A stretch of 64,000 nt of DNA from Glebionis coronaria (GCA_025667525.1 JANFOE010002254.1:1-64000), one strand, 5' to 3'. Shown: positions 43,851-55,977, counted from the first letter of the stretch. Program-made: numbers and translations. Notes: a model not told the origin generated them from the letters alone.

Positions 43851-45840
43851 ACTTTATACGTGTAACTTATCGGCTCAAGCTTACCATTAGAAAAAGAAAA
43901 AAAAAAAAAAAAAAGGTAAAGATACAAGAATAATATGTTACACCTATCAATTAATCATCACTGAATTATTACATAACTTTTTTTTATGCCAATAGCATTT
44001 GTTCTGTAAAGAATTTTCAAGATGAGATTAAAGAGGCTAAATAGTTAGTAACATAAAGGACAATGATCCTCTACAACTTTAGAGATTAAATTATCTCAAA
44101 TGCATAACATCGGGTTTATTGTAAAACTCGATTATCTTTATTCATGTGAAAAAACTTTACCTCTGAAATTGAAATGAGCTTTAAAAGATCTTTGTCCTAA
44201 TCTAAACGGGTAAAGAGATCAGGTTTTGGTGTTCAGGTTATTCGAGAAGGAAGATGCTTTTTATTCAAATGTATGTGACTTTACCAGGTTAATCTCTAAT
44301 CTCGAAACCGCTTTTGATCCTTCCATGGCCGGCCCGAAATGTACACAACTAACAAATTTCAAAGATTTAAACTCTTGTGAAAAGAAGAAGCACAACTCTT
44401 ACTATTGAACTTCAACACTTTTATGGTTTCAATATAATCCAGAATAAGACAAGTGACAGTGATATACATTAAACATAGAAGTTCTAATTATGCATGGTCC
44501 CCTAATTGAAATCATATATACGAGTGCACACATGAATTATATGTATGTAATGATCACTTTGTATTTTCTTAGGTGCTAAGGTAAAATATACCAACAAATA
44601 GAAAACGTTAAAAATATTGGATGTTGTTTTCATGTTTGGTTGGTAATGACTATAAGTTGGTACATATCGTTTCAAGTCATGTCCTGTTCCGGACATGTTA
44701 TGTACTACTCTTGATCCCACTATGCAATAATGGCTTTTTAAGCAAAACTTCCATGATATTTTGTCAAACGAATTCCGAAAAATCTTATAGGCACTATTAT
44801 TTCGACATGCAATTTTAATTTTTTGGAGATAAAAGTTAAAGAGACGAAAGTTCGTTGAGAAACAAACACCAAAAAAAGTACAAAGGACATCATCTTCACC
44901 CTTCATCTCAAAAGTGATCTTCACCGTCCATTGATTTAGATATAAAAAATAAGTTCTGCAGCACACCGTTACAAAACACACACTAAAATTACGAACCAAA
45001 AACACACACTAACAACCACCACCACCATCACCATCTCTCTACGGCTCTGCAACACTGCCATTGCACCCACCACTGCCATCCACCACCATTGGTCGCACCG
45101 ACCCCACCTATTACAGACAGACACTTTAATAAAACCTCAATCAAACCGCACTGTCACAACACCGTGGTGGTTAACGGTTGTGATCCTCCACTCTTCACCC
45201 CAATCGAGCACCTATGCCATGTTAATACGACGTCGATCTAGTGTGCATCAACCTCACATCACCATTAAATCATCATCCTCGCACATACCCACCAACTGTT
45301 TGATATAAGGCCTCAACTGTTAAATGCTTGTAAGAGGTAGTATAAGAGCAAAGAGGAACATCTTTGAAGCTGTTATGTTTAAATCGACTAGAGATGTTGT
45401 TGAATATGAGAAGAAAATAGAAGAGTGCAAGTTGAACTTGAAGAGAAGCTTAAAGACTTTGTGTCCATAATCAAATTGCTCGAAGATATAAAGGGGAGAG
45501 CAGAACCAACCACAAAATATACACTTTGGTATGGATGTTGTGGTTGTGAGATGGTTCTCCTCGTTAGTATAGCGCGGTCTTGAAAGTTCGAAAGATGAGC
45601 ATAGTGAGATCGTTATAAGCTTTGGGCCATGGGTATGGTGAGGTTGTAATAAGTTTAGGTCGTAGGTATGGTGAAACCATGAGCTGATTCAGGAGGTTGA
45701 TATGGGGAAGGTGTGAGCTTGCCAAGCCGTAAGATGGTGTTAAAATGAAAGATGGTTAAATAGAAGTCGTGGTCCAAGTTGTTGGGAAATTTAGGTGCAA
45801 GTGCCTGAGCAATTTCATGAAAACATTAAGCAATTTGCTT
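43851..45840. other. intergenic, no supported gene
   Basis: A poly-A tract lies at about 43893-43914. A minus-strand frame at 44502-45005 (167 codons) is Phe/Tyr/Ile-rich without recognisable motifs. CACCACCAC-rich sequence lies at 45010-45100. I see no splice pattern or family match. Confidence 0.45.
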
Positions 45841-45845
45841 AGGTT

Positions 45846-47320
45846 GCAAAATCACATGTGATTTGTGCACAATCACATGTGATTTATGCAAATCACATGT
45901 GATTTGTGCAAATGACATTAGATTTGTATTGAGTTTTATTTAACACTTAGTTGTAGCTTATTTGAATTGAGAGCATATCTACATTTATTTATACAGTTTA
46001 AATTTATCTTATTGAATGGCATGTGATTTGAAGTACTTTTATATTAAATTTTACAAGATGTTTATTACACAACACATGGTTTGTAATTTACGTTTGAATT
46101 ACTTGTGTAATTTAGGTCTTAATTTTCTAACAAACCCATTTTAGATGAAGCACATGTGATTTTGTTTGAATCACATGTGATTTTGTTTGAATCACATGTA
46201 ATTTATCAATATATTAAAATATTTGTTGTCATTCACGTAAAACATATAAAACAAATTGACTTCTGAATTACATGTGATTTTGTTTGAATCACATGTAATT
46301 TTTCATGAATTACATGTGATTCGATGATAATTACATGTGATTTTGTTTGCATTACATACGATTCAAGTATTTCGAAACCTTAACTTCTTTTTTGCAAACC
46401 CACTTTAGATGAGTCACATGTGATTTAGTTTGAACCACATGTAATTATGTCAATATATAAAAATGTCATTCATGTAAAATATATAAAACAAATTGGCTTC
46501 TGAATTACATGTGATTTTGTTTGAATCACATGTATCTTTGAATACCATGTAACCTTTTTTACTTATCATTTGACCAGTTAACCTAAAAATTATTATTCAA
46601 GTAACAAACATAAGTATTTTATAGTAAAATCAAATATGATCAAGTAACTATCCGATTATACATAGCATTCAAAAACAAAAAAAAGCTTTTAAACATAAAT
46701 AATTAGTGTCGCCTTCTTCTTTCTCCTTGCTTTTGGATTATTTGGACAAGTTGTCTTGGTATGCTTGTTCGTCTTCACTTTATATTATCCGCAAACCTTC
46801 ATCTTTTCTCAACTTCGTGTTTCATTATGCTCATATATAGTTGCTCTTGTTGTTTTCATACCTATACATCAAGAAATAGAATCACATGAAACTTATTACA
46901 AAATAACAACACAATCACATGTGATTAGACAGAATCACATGTGATTCATAGAGAATTACATGTAAATTTCGTTTATTAACAAATCACATGTGATTCATAG
47001 AGAATTACAAACACAATTCTATACCAAATTACATGCGATTCTCTTAAATCACATGTAAGTTTCATTATTAACAAATACACATATAATTCAGAAGAATTAC
47101 ATGTGATTCAAGTGAATCACATGTAATTTTCACTTACTAAAATGGAAACAACTACATAGACAAATTAACTCGTAATTTCATATAATTCAAGTGAATCACA
47201 TGTAATTTTCACTTATTAAATAGAAACAACTACATATACAAATTAAATGTGATTAAAGTGAATCCCATGTAATTTTCATTTACTAACAAATCACAAGTGA
47301 TTTTAAAAAGTTACATGTTA
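45846..47320. repeat. cluster of AATCACATGTGATT palindromes
   Basis: The perfect 14-nt palindrome AATCACATGTGATT and near variants (AATTACATGTGATT, AATCACATGTAATT) occur dozens of times over about 1.5 kb. They are often paired as GATTTTGTTTGAATCACATG, with gaps near 45950-46140 and 46550-46900. The core CACATGTG holds a CACATG/CATGTG E-box. The array is interspersed rather than strictly tandem and contains no intact gene. Confidence 0.85.
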
Positions 47321-47689
47321 TCTCTTCTTCATTTTCTACCATCACACCTGCATCTTCTTCCATGACATCTTCAACACTTTTTATTCGAATCAAGCTGGCT
47401 AACCGCAACCATAACATCAGCCATCGTTGTCCCATCCTTTTTTCGACGAACTTGTTATTTTCCGACGAGGTGGATCTGGTGCTCGTGGTCAGCGGTAATG
47501 GCCGGGGCTGGATCTAGTGGTAGAGAGAGAAAGTCGAAGTCGGGGTAGATAGCAAAAAGAGAAAGTGGACGCCGGGGTGGATCTAGCGGGGTGGTGGTCG
47601 GGTTTTTAATTTTCCGATGATGTGGTGGTCATTTAGATCCGTTTTTTTAGATCGGGAGAGGGGAATTTTTTTAGAGAGAGAAGTGGTCT
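47321..47689. other. intergenic before the palindrome-rich element
   Basis: Includes GGTGGATCTGG/GGTCGGGTT-type G-rich sequence (about 47460-47640). No feature I can name. Confidence 0.4.
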
Positions 47690-47724
47690 GACACAACAAC
47701 AATAATGAGTTTAGGGTCGCCCTT

Positions 47725-48265
47725 TTTCTAGGGTCGACTTAGTCGTCCCTATATTAAGGGGGCCCCACCAGTTTTACAAGAAAAACAAAGTCAAAATGGT
47801 TGTGGGGACAAAGTGGGGACCACCCAACCTAGGGCCGACTAAGTCGTCCCTAGGTGGAGAAAGTATATCTTTTATCTCTTTTAATTGTTTTAAATTATTT
47901 AAAATTAGTAAAAATATTTTTTTAAAAAAAGTTTAAAATTAAAGTGAGACCCACATAACCTAGGGACGACTAAGTCGTCCCTAGGTTAAGAAAATTTATT
48001 TTTTGCAGTTTTTTATCTATATTAATTATTTAAAATTAATATAAATAATTTTTTAAAAAAATTTTAAAACAAAGGTGGGGCCCTTGTAACCTAGGGACGA
48101 CTAAGTCGTCCCTAGATGAAGGCAACTTTGTTTTTCCCAATTTTTTTATCTCTTTTAATTATTTAAAGTTATTTAAAATTAATATAAATATTTTTTAACA
48201 AAATTTAAAATTAACATGGGGCCCGTGTAACCTAGGGACGACTAAGTCGTCCCTAAGTGAAGGCA
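47725..48265. repeat. tandem repeat of about 135 bp centred on a palindrome
   Basis: Successive units consist of a GGGGCCC-like word, a palindrome with arms AACCTAGGGACGACT, then a T-rich spacer with TTTTATCTCTTTTAATTATTT. The palindromes lie at about 47829, 47957, 48088 and 48228, about 130-140 bases apart. The copy at 47957-47987 is a perfect 15-bp inverted repeat around one central base. Confidence 0.85.
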
Positions 48266-48334
48266 AATTTATTTTTCCCTTTTTTATCACTTGTAATTAT
48301 TTAAATATATTTAAAATTAATTTAATTATTTTAT

Positions 48335-48545
48335 TTAGAAAAAAAAACTTTATACATATTAAAAAAACTTTATACATATTTTAAAAAAACTTTATACATA
48401 TTTAGAAAAAAAATTATACATATTTAAAAAATAACTTTATACATATTTAAAAAAAACTTTATACATATTTTAAAAAAACTTTATACATATTTAAAAAAAA
48501 CTTTATATTTATTTAAAAAAACTTATACGTATATAAAAAAAAAAC
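48335..48545. repeat. short tandem repeat, about 20-bp unit
   Basis: About ten copies of AAAAAAACTTTATACATATT with small length changes, ending in a TA tract at 48552-48569. Confidence 0.85.
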
Positions 48546-48726
48546 TTTATATATATATATATATATATTTAACACTTAAACACGCGCTTAATTAAACATA
48601 TATATTACAGCGATAATAGATTCATAAATAAGAAAAAAACACATCACAAACTAGTTACAACTAAACGTACAGATTAACACATAATAATAAAATACAAATT
48701 AACACATTAAAATAACAAATAGATTA

Positions 48727-49218
48727 CTACTCAAAGCTAAGATTTTCCATTTCATTTAAAAGCTCATGAAGTATTGCAGCCGATTGACATGCGTGGTCTT
48801 CAAGATGCCTTTCCATTTCTAGTATTCCCTCTAGCATCTTTATCTTTAGATCTTTAATCTTGCAATTAGAGTACTCAGTGGGTGCAGATTGAGAAGAACT
48901 TGTAGAAGAACTTGGATGTGAACCTTGAGGTGTTGAAGATCCAGGGGAAGATCTTATACGGAGTTCGAGATCAAAATCATCCTTCCATTTAAAATATTTA
49001 CATCCATAATCATCTATTTTTGGCTGTTACAAAGTAAACAAATAACATGACATGTCATTTTAATAATCACACGTATTACGTAACTAAAACATTAGATTGT
49101 TTACCTTCGAAAGAGGACATGCATAGTAAAGTTTACCAAAGCTATGAGGTTGATATGACTGTCTCAACACAATATATCCCTTTCTACATGTACACTTATA
49201 AGCTTCAAGCGGATCCAT
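48727..49218 (-). CDS. two-exon GRF zinc-finger protein (136 aa)
   Basis: Exon 1 (49218-49105) encodes MDPLEAYKCTCRKGYIVLRQ then SYQPHSFGKLYYACPLSK. An 81-base intron (49104-49024) has GTAAAC and TTTGTAACAG borders. Exon 2 (49023-48727) continues in phase with PKIDDYGCKYFKWKDDFD, a Ser/Pro/Gln-rich linker and a charged helix (KIKDLKIKMLEGILEMERHL) ending in TAG. The spliced zinc finger has CxC, then YYAC, then GCKYFKW, the CxC...C...C.(Y/F)F.W pattern of GRF zinc fingers, which bind nucleic acid in TOP3, NEIL3 and APE2. The frame is free of stops. No enzyme domain is attached. Small GRF proteins are frequent and uncharacterised in plant genomes, and this one sits inside a repeat-bounded element. 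Confidence 0.75.
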
Positions 49219-49354
49219 CTTATGCAAAATCAGGTGGTGGTGGTGGTGAGTTTGGTATGAGAAGATAAGAGTTTGTGAGGATAAGAGCTACCATAAATAA
49301 AGATAAAAATTTAGGGTCGACACATTTAGGGACGACTTAGTCGACCCTAGCTTT

Positions 49355-49424
49355 CCCGCCAACATTTTCCCGCCAACATTTTCCCGCCAACATTTTCCCG
49401 CCAACATTTTCCCGCCAACATATT
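49355..49424. repeat. five tandem copies of a 14-bp unit
   Basis: CCCGCCAACATTTT repeated five times, the last copy as CCCGCCAACATATT. It follows directly on the palindrome AGGGACGACTTAGTCGACCC and leads into the 41-bp minisatellite. Confidence 0.95.
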
Positions 49425-51774
49425 CGACTCATCAGTTGAACCTCTAACGTATAACCGTAGCATATGGACTCATCGGTTGAACCTATAACGTATAACCGTA
49501 ACATATGGACTCGTCGGTTGAACCTATAACATATAACCGTAACATATGGACTCATCGGTTGAACCTATAACGTATAACCGTAACATATGGACTCATCGGT
49601 TGAACCTATAACGTATAACCGTAACATATCGACTCATCGGTTGAACCTATAACGTATAACCGTAACATATGGACTCATCGGTTGAACCTATAACGTATAA
49701 CCCTAGCATATCGACTCATCGGTTGAACCTATGACGTATAACCCTAGCATATCGACTCATCGGTTTAACCTATAACGTATAACCGTAACATATGGACTCA
49801 TCGGTTGAACCTATAACGTATAACCGTAATATATGGACTTATCGGTTTAACCTATAACGTATAACCGTAACATATGGACTCATCAGTTGAACCTATAACG
49901 TATAACCGTAACATATGGACTCATCGGTTGAACCTATAACGTATAACCGTAACATATCAACTCATCGGTTGAACCTATAACGTATAACCGTAACATATGG
50001 ACTCATCGGTTGAACCTATAACGTATAAACTTAACATATGGACTCATCGGTTGAACCTATAACGTATAACCGTAACATATCGACTCATCGGTTGAACCTA
50101 TAACGTATAACCGTAACATATGGACTCATCGGTTGAACCTATAACGTATAACCCTAGCATATCGACTCATCGATTGAACCTATAACGTATAACCCTAGCA
50201 TATCGACTCATCGGTTTAACCTATAACGTATAACCGTAACATATGGACTCATCGGTTGAACCTATAACGTATAACTGTAACATATGGACTCATCGGTTGA
50301 ACCTATAACGTATAACCTTAACATATGGACTCATAGGTTGAACCTATAACGTATAACCGTAAAATATGGACTCATCGGTTGAACCTATAACGTATAACCG
50401 TAACATATCGACTCATCGGTTGAACCTATAACGTATGACCGTAACATATCGACTCATCGGTTGAACCTCTAACGTATAACCCTAGCATATCGACTCATCG
50501 GTTGAACCTCTAACGTATAACCCTAGCATATCGACTCATCGGTTGAACCTATAACGTATAACCGTAACATATGGACTCATCGGTTGAACCTATAACGTAT
50601 AACCGTAACATATGGACTCATCTGTTTAACCTATAACGTATAACCGTAACATATGGACTCATCGGTTGAACCTATAACGTATAACCGTAACATATGGACT
50701 TATCGGTTGAACCTATAACGTATAACCGTAACATATCGACTCATCGGTTGAACCTATAACGTATAACCGTAACATATCGACTCATCGATTGAACCTCAAA
50801 CGTATAACCCTGGTATATCGACTCATCGGTTGAACCTCTAACATATAACCCTAGCATATCGACTCATCGGTTGAACCTATAACGTATAACCGTAACATAT
50901 CGACTCATCGGTTGAACCTATAACGTATAACCGTAACATATCGACTCATCGTTTGAACCTCTAACGTATAACCCTAGCATATCGACTCATCGGTTGAACC
51001 TCTAACGTATAACCCTAGCATATCGACTCATCGGTTGAACCTATAACGTATAACCGTAACATATCGACTCATCGGTTGAACCTCTAACGTATAACCCTAG
51101 CATATCGACTCATCGGTTGAACCTATAACGTATAACCGTAACATATGGACTCATCGGTTGAACCTATAACGTATAACCGTAACATATCGACTCATCGGTT
51201 GAACCTATAACGTATAACCGTAACATATGGACTCATCGGTTGAACCTATAACGTTTAACCGTAACATATCGACTCATCGATTGAACCTATAACTTATAAC
51301 CGTAACATATCGAATCATCGGTTTAAACTATAACGTATAACCGTAACATATGGACTCATCGGTTGAACCTATAACGTATATCCGTAACATATGGACTCAT
51401 CGGTTGAACCTATAACGTATAACCGTAACATATCGACTCATCGGTTGAACCTATAACGTATAATCGTAACATATGGACTCATCGGTTGAACCTATAACGT
51501 ATAACCGTAACATATCGACTCATCGGTTGAACCTATAACGTATAACCGTAACATATCGAATCATCAGTTGAACCTCTAACGTATAACCCTAGCATATCGA
51601 CTCATCGGTTGAACCTATAACGTATAATCGTAACATATGGACTCATCGGTTGAACCTATAGCGTATAACCGTAACATATGGACTCATCGGTTGAACCTAT
51701 AACGTATAACCGTAACATATCGGCTCATCGGTTGAACCTATAACATATAACCGTAACATATGGACTCATCGGTT
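49424..51774. repeat. 41-bp minisatellite, about 57 copies
   Basis: A head-to-tail array of a 41-bp unit containing GACTCATCGGTTGAACCTAT and AACGTATAACCGTAACATAT. Two variant classes alternate irregularly: ACCGTAACATATGG and ACCCTAGCATATCG; the second often has CCTCTAACG instead of CCTATAACG. Unit length is very constant, and sequence identity is high throughout, implying recent amplification by unequal exchange or slippage. There are no spacers of unrelated sequence, so this is not a CRISPR array. No coding function. Confidence 0.97.
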
Positions 51775-52200
51775 ATTAATTATTACAAACTAAGTATAAC
51801 GTATATTTTAATATTAATTATAATAATTTATTTTGATTTTTATTATTAATTTATATTATCAATTTTATTACATAGAAGCTATAATGTAAAAATCCCTGAA
51901 AAACACTTAGAGACGACTTTGTCGTCCCTAAATATCAAAGAGAAGTCGTCCCTAAAAAACCCTCCAAAACACTTAGCAAAATTTTGGAAAAGTCAAAAAT
52001 TTTGGCCAAAATTTAAATAACCCGCTTGGGTTTGAGATTTCCCGGTATACACCTAGGGACGACTTAGTCGTCCCTTGGTGTCAAGAGTCGTCCCTACGTT
52101 TCAATAATAGACGGAAAAAAAACATTTATAATTAACCTAGGGACGACTTAGTCGTCCCTAAGATACAAAGGCAAAGTTGTCCATAGGCTTCAATTTCAGA
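51775..52200. repeat. right-hand palindromic repeats of the putative element
   Basis: Three GACGACTT(A/T)GTCGTCCCT palindromes (about 51910, 52043, 52140), each near a half-site AGTCGTCCCTA. The orientation is opposite to most of the left array at 47725-48265. Confidence 0.8.
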
Positions 52201-52975
52201 TAGTATCTTATCTTCATCTCTCAATGTTCACTGTTAAAAAAAAACGGGGACGATATTGCAAACACCACCTTCATCTTCATCAATCCGACCAACCCACCAC
52301 CATCATCTTCATCTTCACCAACCCACCACCATCATCTTCATTTTCATCAACCCACCACCACCACCACCACCAATCCGACCAACCCACCACCACTTGCACA
52401 CGAGCACACCAATTCGACCCACCACTTGATTTCGGATTATATATTGTTTAATCACCATGAATTTATATATATTTCCCAGTTAAGGTATTTGATTTCGAAT
52501 TATATATGTTTTAATTTTGATTAATTTTTGTAGCTTAATTGTTAGTACGATTAATTGATTAATTGGTATAATGCTTAATTAAAAATGATATTGTGTTTGT
52601 TTTTTCTAGTTTAACTCGACCAGTGAACCACCAGTCAACCACCGGCCCACCACCAGTCACGGCAGCAGTCACGGCAGCAGCAACCACCGCACCACCACAT
52701 TTTGTTTAATTTTGTTTTTTAAATAAATATAAAGGTAAATGGTTTTTTTTAATCTATTAATTTTGTTTAAATTTATTTATGTTTAATTATTATTAATGTT
52801 TATTTTTTATTTCCTAGCACTGTCGTCACCACCACCACCACTGCCGTTGCGGCAGCAGTAGCAACCACCACCGCCGACAATAGCCACCACCACCGGCAGC
52901 AGCAGTAGCCACCACCACCACCAAAGGTGATTTTGGCTTATGATTCGGATTATATTTAAGCTTAATTGATTTCGG
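52201..52975. other. low-complexity CCACCA/CATCTTCATC-rich sequence
   Basis: Blocks of CACCACCACCA, TCATCTTCATC and CAGCAGTAGC microsatellite-like sequence alternate with AT-rich stretches. The short open frames are simple-sequence translations and I do not call a gene. Confidence 0.5.
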
Positions 52976-52976
52976 C

Positions 52977-53139
<163 letters not shown>

Positions 53140-53180
53140 GATTTCGGCTTAATTGGTTTAGCATTAGTTGATTTCCGTTG

Positions 53181-53516
53181 GGGTTAATATACAAAGAAGT
53201 TACTAAACTTTCCAAGAATATTGTCCTAAGATAACGAACGTTCATTTTGTGTTTCTAAGTTACTAAACTTTACTAAACTATACATCACTATAATTTAGTG
53301 TTAATTTTAGTAACCTGAATGCATGTTTTTTATAAGTTAAGTAATATAAATGTCTTGTTTTTTCATGTTAAGTAACATAAATATCACGTTTTTGATAAGT
53401 GGGTAACTTAATCAACCGGTCATATGAACATTAGTAACTTAGAAACACAAAATGAACGTTCGTTACCTTAGGACAAATTTCTTGGAAAGTTTAGTAACTT
53501 CTTTGTATATTAACCC
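53181..53516. mobile_element. Mutator-type MITE (336 bp)
   Basis: Starts GGGTTAATATACAAAGAAGT and ends with its reverse complement; the inverted repeats run for about 90 bases with only a few mismatches. The 10-bp direct repeat ATTTCCGTTG flanks it (53171-53180, 53517-53526), in the 9-11 bp range of Mutator-like elements. No coding capacity. Very well preserved, so probably a young insertion. Confidence 0.92.
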
Positions 53517-53536
53517 ATTTCCGTTGTATATAGTGC

Positions 53537-53715
<179 letters not shown>

Positions 53716-53725
53716 TAGTGGCAAA

Positions 53726-53744
53726 ACCCGTCCGATGGACGGGT
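53726..53744 (-). terminator. Helitron 3' hairpin
   Basis: Perfect 8-bp stem (ACCCGTCC/GGACGGGT) with a 3-base loop, seven bases before the terminal CTAG, as in known Helitron 3' ends. Confidence 0.88.
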
Positions 53745-53971
53745 ATAACTTCTAATTATCATTTTTTTATTTAGTAAATATTTGTTTCTAAAGTTTGATT
53801 GATGTGTATGACTTCTGATTGGTTTTTATTTGGTAATATTTTACTTTTTTCTTAGTTGTCGTTTACCGCAATTGTTGTGTAATATTTTTATGGAATTTAT
53901 TTCTATGTTAAAAGTATTTTTCAGAATATAAGTTACGTTTGTGGACTTGATACCCCATTTTCAAATACTAA

Positions 53972-54636
53972 GATCACCCGGAGTGGTGGCGCCGTGGGGT
54001 GCCAAACCCGCGGCGCGACTCGCGTTACCACTCCCCGATCGACCAAAAGCCACGGCGTGAGTCCCCGGCGTTGGCCAACTCACGGGCGTGGGTGGGTTGT
54101 TTTTTAAAAAAAAACTTTTCGTTCAACCCCCCAAGGTATAAAAACATGTAACCAGCCATTTTTTTTGTGTTGTGTTTTGGTGGCCATGAAGTGGTGGTGG
54201 TGGTGGCTGTTGATGGCGGTAGAAGCTAAGATGGAAAAAGATGAATAGTAGATGTTTTTACTTTTTGCTTTGTTTTGTCTTCAGTTTGTTTTTGGGTGTA
54301 TCCACTGAAAAATAGAGTATAGATAGATGATAAGGTAATTTTTTACTATTATACTGTAGTATGTGATATTTTTTTCAAATGTGCTAGTATGTGCTATTTA
54401 TTTTGTTTAAATTATTTTTTCTTTGGTTTTTTTAGTGTACGGGCATGTTTTTTTATTAAGTATTCGTAACGTATACTATTGTTAAATATTTAAGTTTGTT
54501 TAGGGGGTGTTTGTAAAATTCTGAAAAACTGGAAATCACTTGGAGTGATGACTCCCCTGTTTTTTTTCATTTGAGTGAGTTTCGCTGACGTGACACCCCA
54601 AATTCGACTCACTTGGAGTGATGACTCCTTGTGCTC
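53972..54636. mobile_element. non-autonomous Harbinger-type element (665 bp)
   Basis: TAA flanks it (53969-53971, 54637-54639). The ends GATCACCCGGAGTGG and, reverse-complemented, GAGCACAAGGAGTCA match at most positions. The subterminal CTTGGAGTGATGACTCC word occurs twice near the right end. It is nested in the Helitron. Confidence 0.7.
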
Positions 54637-54639
54637 TAA

Positions 54640-55504
54640 GCCCACTAATCAAACATATTATATTAAAATAGATGATCATTTATTTATTCCAAACACCCTT
54701 AAAGGGTGGGGAACGGTCGCGTGTTTCTACAGCGTCGAGTTATGGCGCGAGTTTTGGCTTTGGTGTAACACTCTGGGGCTGGCGTCATGGCTTTGGCGCC
54801 ATTGCTACCAGCACACGCCATCAATTTTTTTTTTATCTAAAGGTTATATACCTTTTATGGCACCAAAAATACCACTATAACACCAGAAATCACCAATGCC
54901 ACTGAAAAGTAATGCCATAACATTTCTGATGTCATAGCTCATTTTGCTGACAAACATAACATATAAAACCATAAAAACTTTCGTATATTGAACCTATAAA
55001 CTATTTACCAACCAATATAATATATAAAAATAAAACACCGTTGTAAATACGTAAAATTTACGTATTCTGTTAAAAAACCTCGAAAAAATTGAAACTCAGC
55101 CGGGTCTCGAGAACCGAGTTAATCTGATGGGTTTAACCGGGTTTTAATAATAAGAAAACCGGTTTAATATGACCTGCTTTTAACCAGAACCAGGTCAACC
55201 GGTTGAACCACCGGATAAACCCGGGTCTGATAATATTAGTGTTAACTACCACGCCACAAATACAACCAAAATACAATATTAGTTTACATATATAAAATAT
55301 GACTTAATTTTCCAGATAAGTGAATAACTAATCACTTAAATCATTTTGCATTTGTTTGAATACAAAAATTATCAAAGTCCATTAGTCAATGGATAGAGTT
55401 AGTACATTTATATCCTATTACACTGCTGTAAAATAGTAAATATATGTGGCAGTTCATGGTAGTAGAAACATGTTATATATGGTCGCGTTTTACAATACTG
55501 TGGG
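54640..55504. other. Helitron interior, no gene seen
   Basis: The open frame at 54575-54880 overlaps transposon sequence and has no family match. CCGGTT-rich sequence at about 55080-55230 resembles 715-830. Confidence 0.45.
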
Positions 55505-55969
55505 TAGGGGTGTTATCTTTTTCGGGCCGACCCGAACCTAACTCGAGCAAATTCAGATCAGGTTAGTCGGGTTTAAATTTCAATTCAGATTAGTCGGGTT
55601 AACTCGACTTACCCGAATTCAAAAATTGGATCAGACATCGGGTAAAAAAATTATACCTAATTCGGGTTCGGGTTCAGATCAACCCGAATAAGAAATTTTT
55701 TTACTTTTTTTATTTTTTATATATATATTTTATTTTATTTCTATTTAAAAAATAAAAAGAAAAGTTTTTTTTTAATATTTTAGCCATACTCGGATTGATC
55801 CGAACCCGAATAGACCCGAACCGAGTAGACCCGACCCGAATAGACCCGAACCCGACTAACATGAGTTCAACTCGGGTCGAGTTCGGGTAAATTATTTTTA
55901 CTCTCAACCCGAATTCGACACGACCCAAATAACCCGAACCCGACCAATTCGACCCGATTCCCACCCTTA
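55505..55969. mobile_element. non-autonomous hAT element (MITE, 465 bp)
   Basis: Ends TAGGGGTG and CACCCTTA (one mismatch) with the 8-bp TSD ACTGTGGG on both sides (55497-55504, 55970-55977). Same family as 3182-3574: the interior is built of CCCGAAC/GTTCGGG and GACCCGA words. Nested inside the Helitron. Confidence 0.92.
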
Positions 55970-55977
55970 ACTGTGGG

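Larger units (their letters stand above)
47690..52200 (-). mobile_element. putative DNA transposon with palindromic subterminal repeats and a GRF zinc-finger gene
   Basis: The palindrome GGGACGACTAAGTCGTCCC recurs at both sides of a 4.5-kb region: about 47735, 47835, 47970, 48100 and 48240 on the left, and 49335, 51920, 52045 and 52150 on the right. Four left copies have GACTAAGTC at the centre and most right copies the reverse complement GACTTAGTC, as expected of inverted subterminal regions. A CACAACAACAATAATGAG stretch near 47691 could be a worn CACTA-type end. I found no matching right end or TSD, so the class is unproven. Confidence 0.5.

Noticed and set aside
44502..45005. 167-codon minus-strand frame
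   Set aside because: Aromatic-rich, no motifs, no promoter or paralogue; likely chance in AT-rich DNA.
47691..47720. CACTA end (CACAACAACAATAATGAG)
   Set aside because: No matching right end or 3-bp duplication could be found near 52200, so the superfamily is left open.
49424..51774. CRISPR-like regular repeat array
   Set aside because: The 41-bp units follow head to tail without unique spacers, and the window is clearly plant DNA, so it is a minisatellite.
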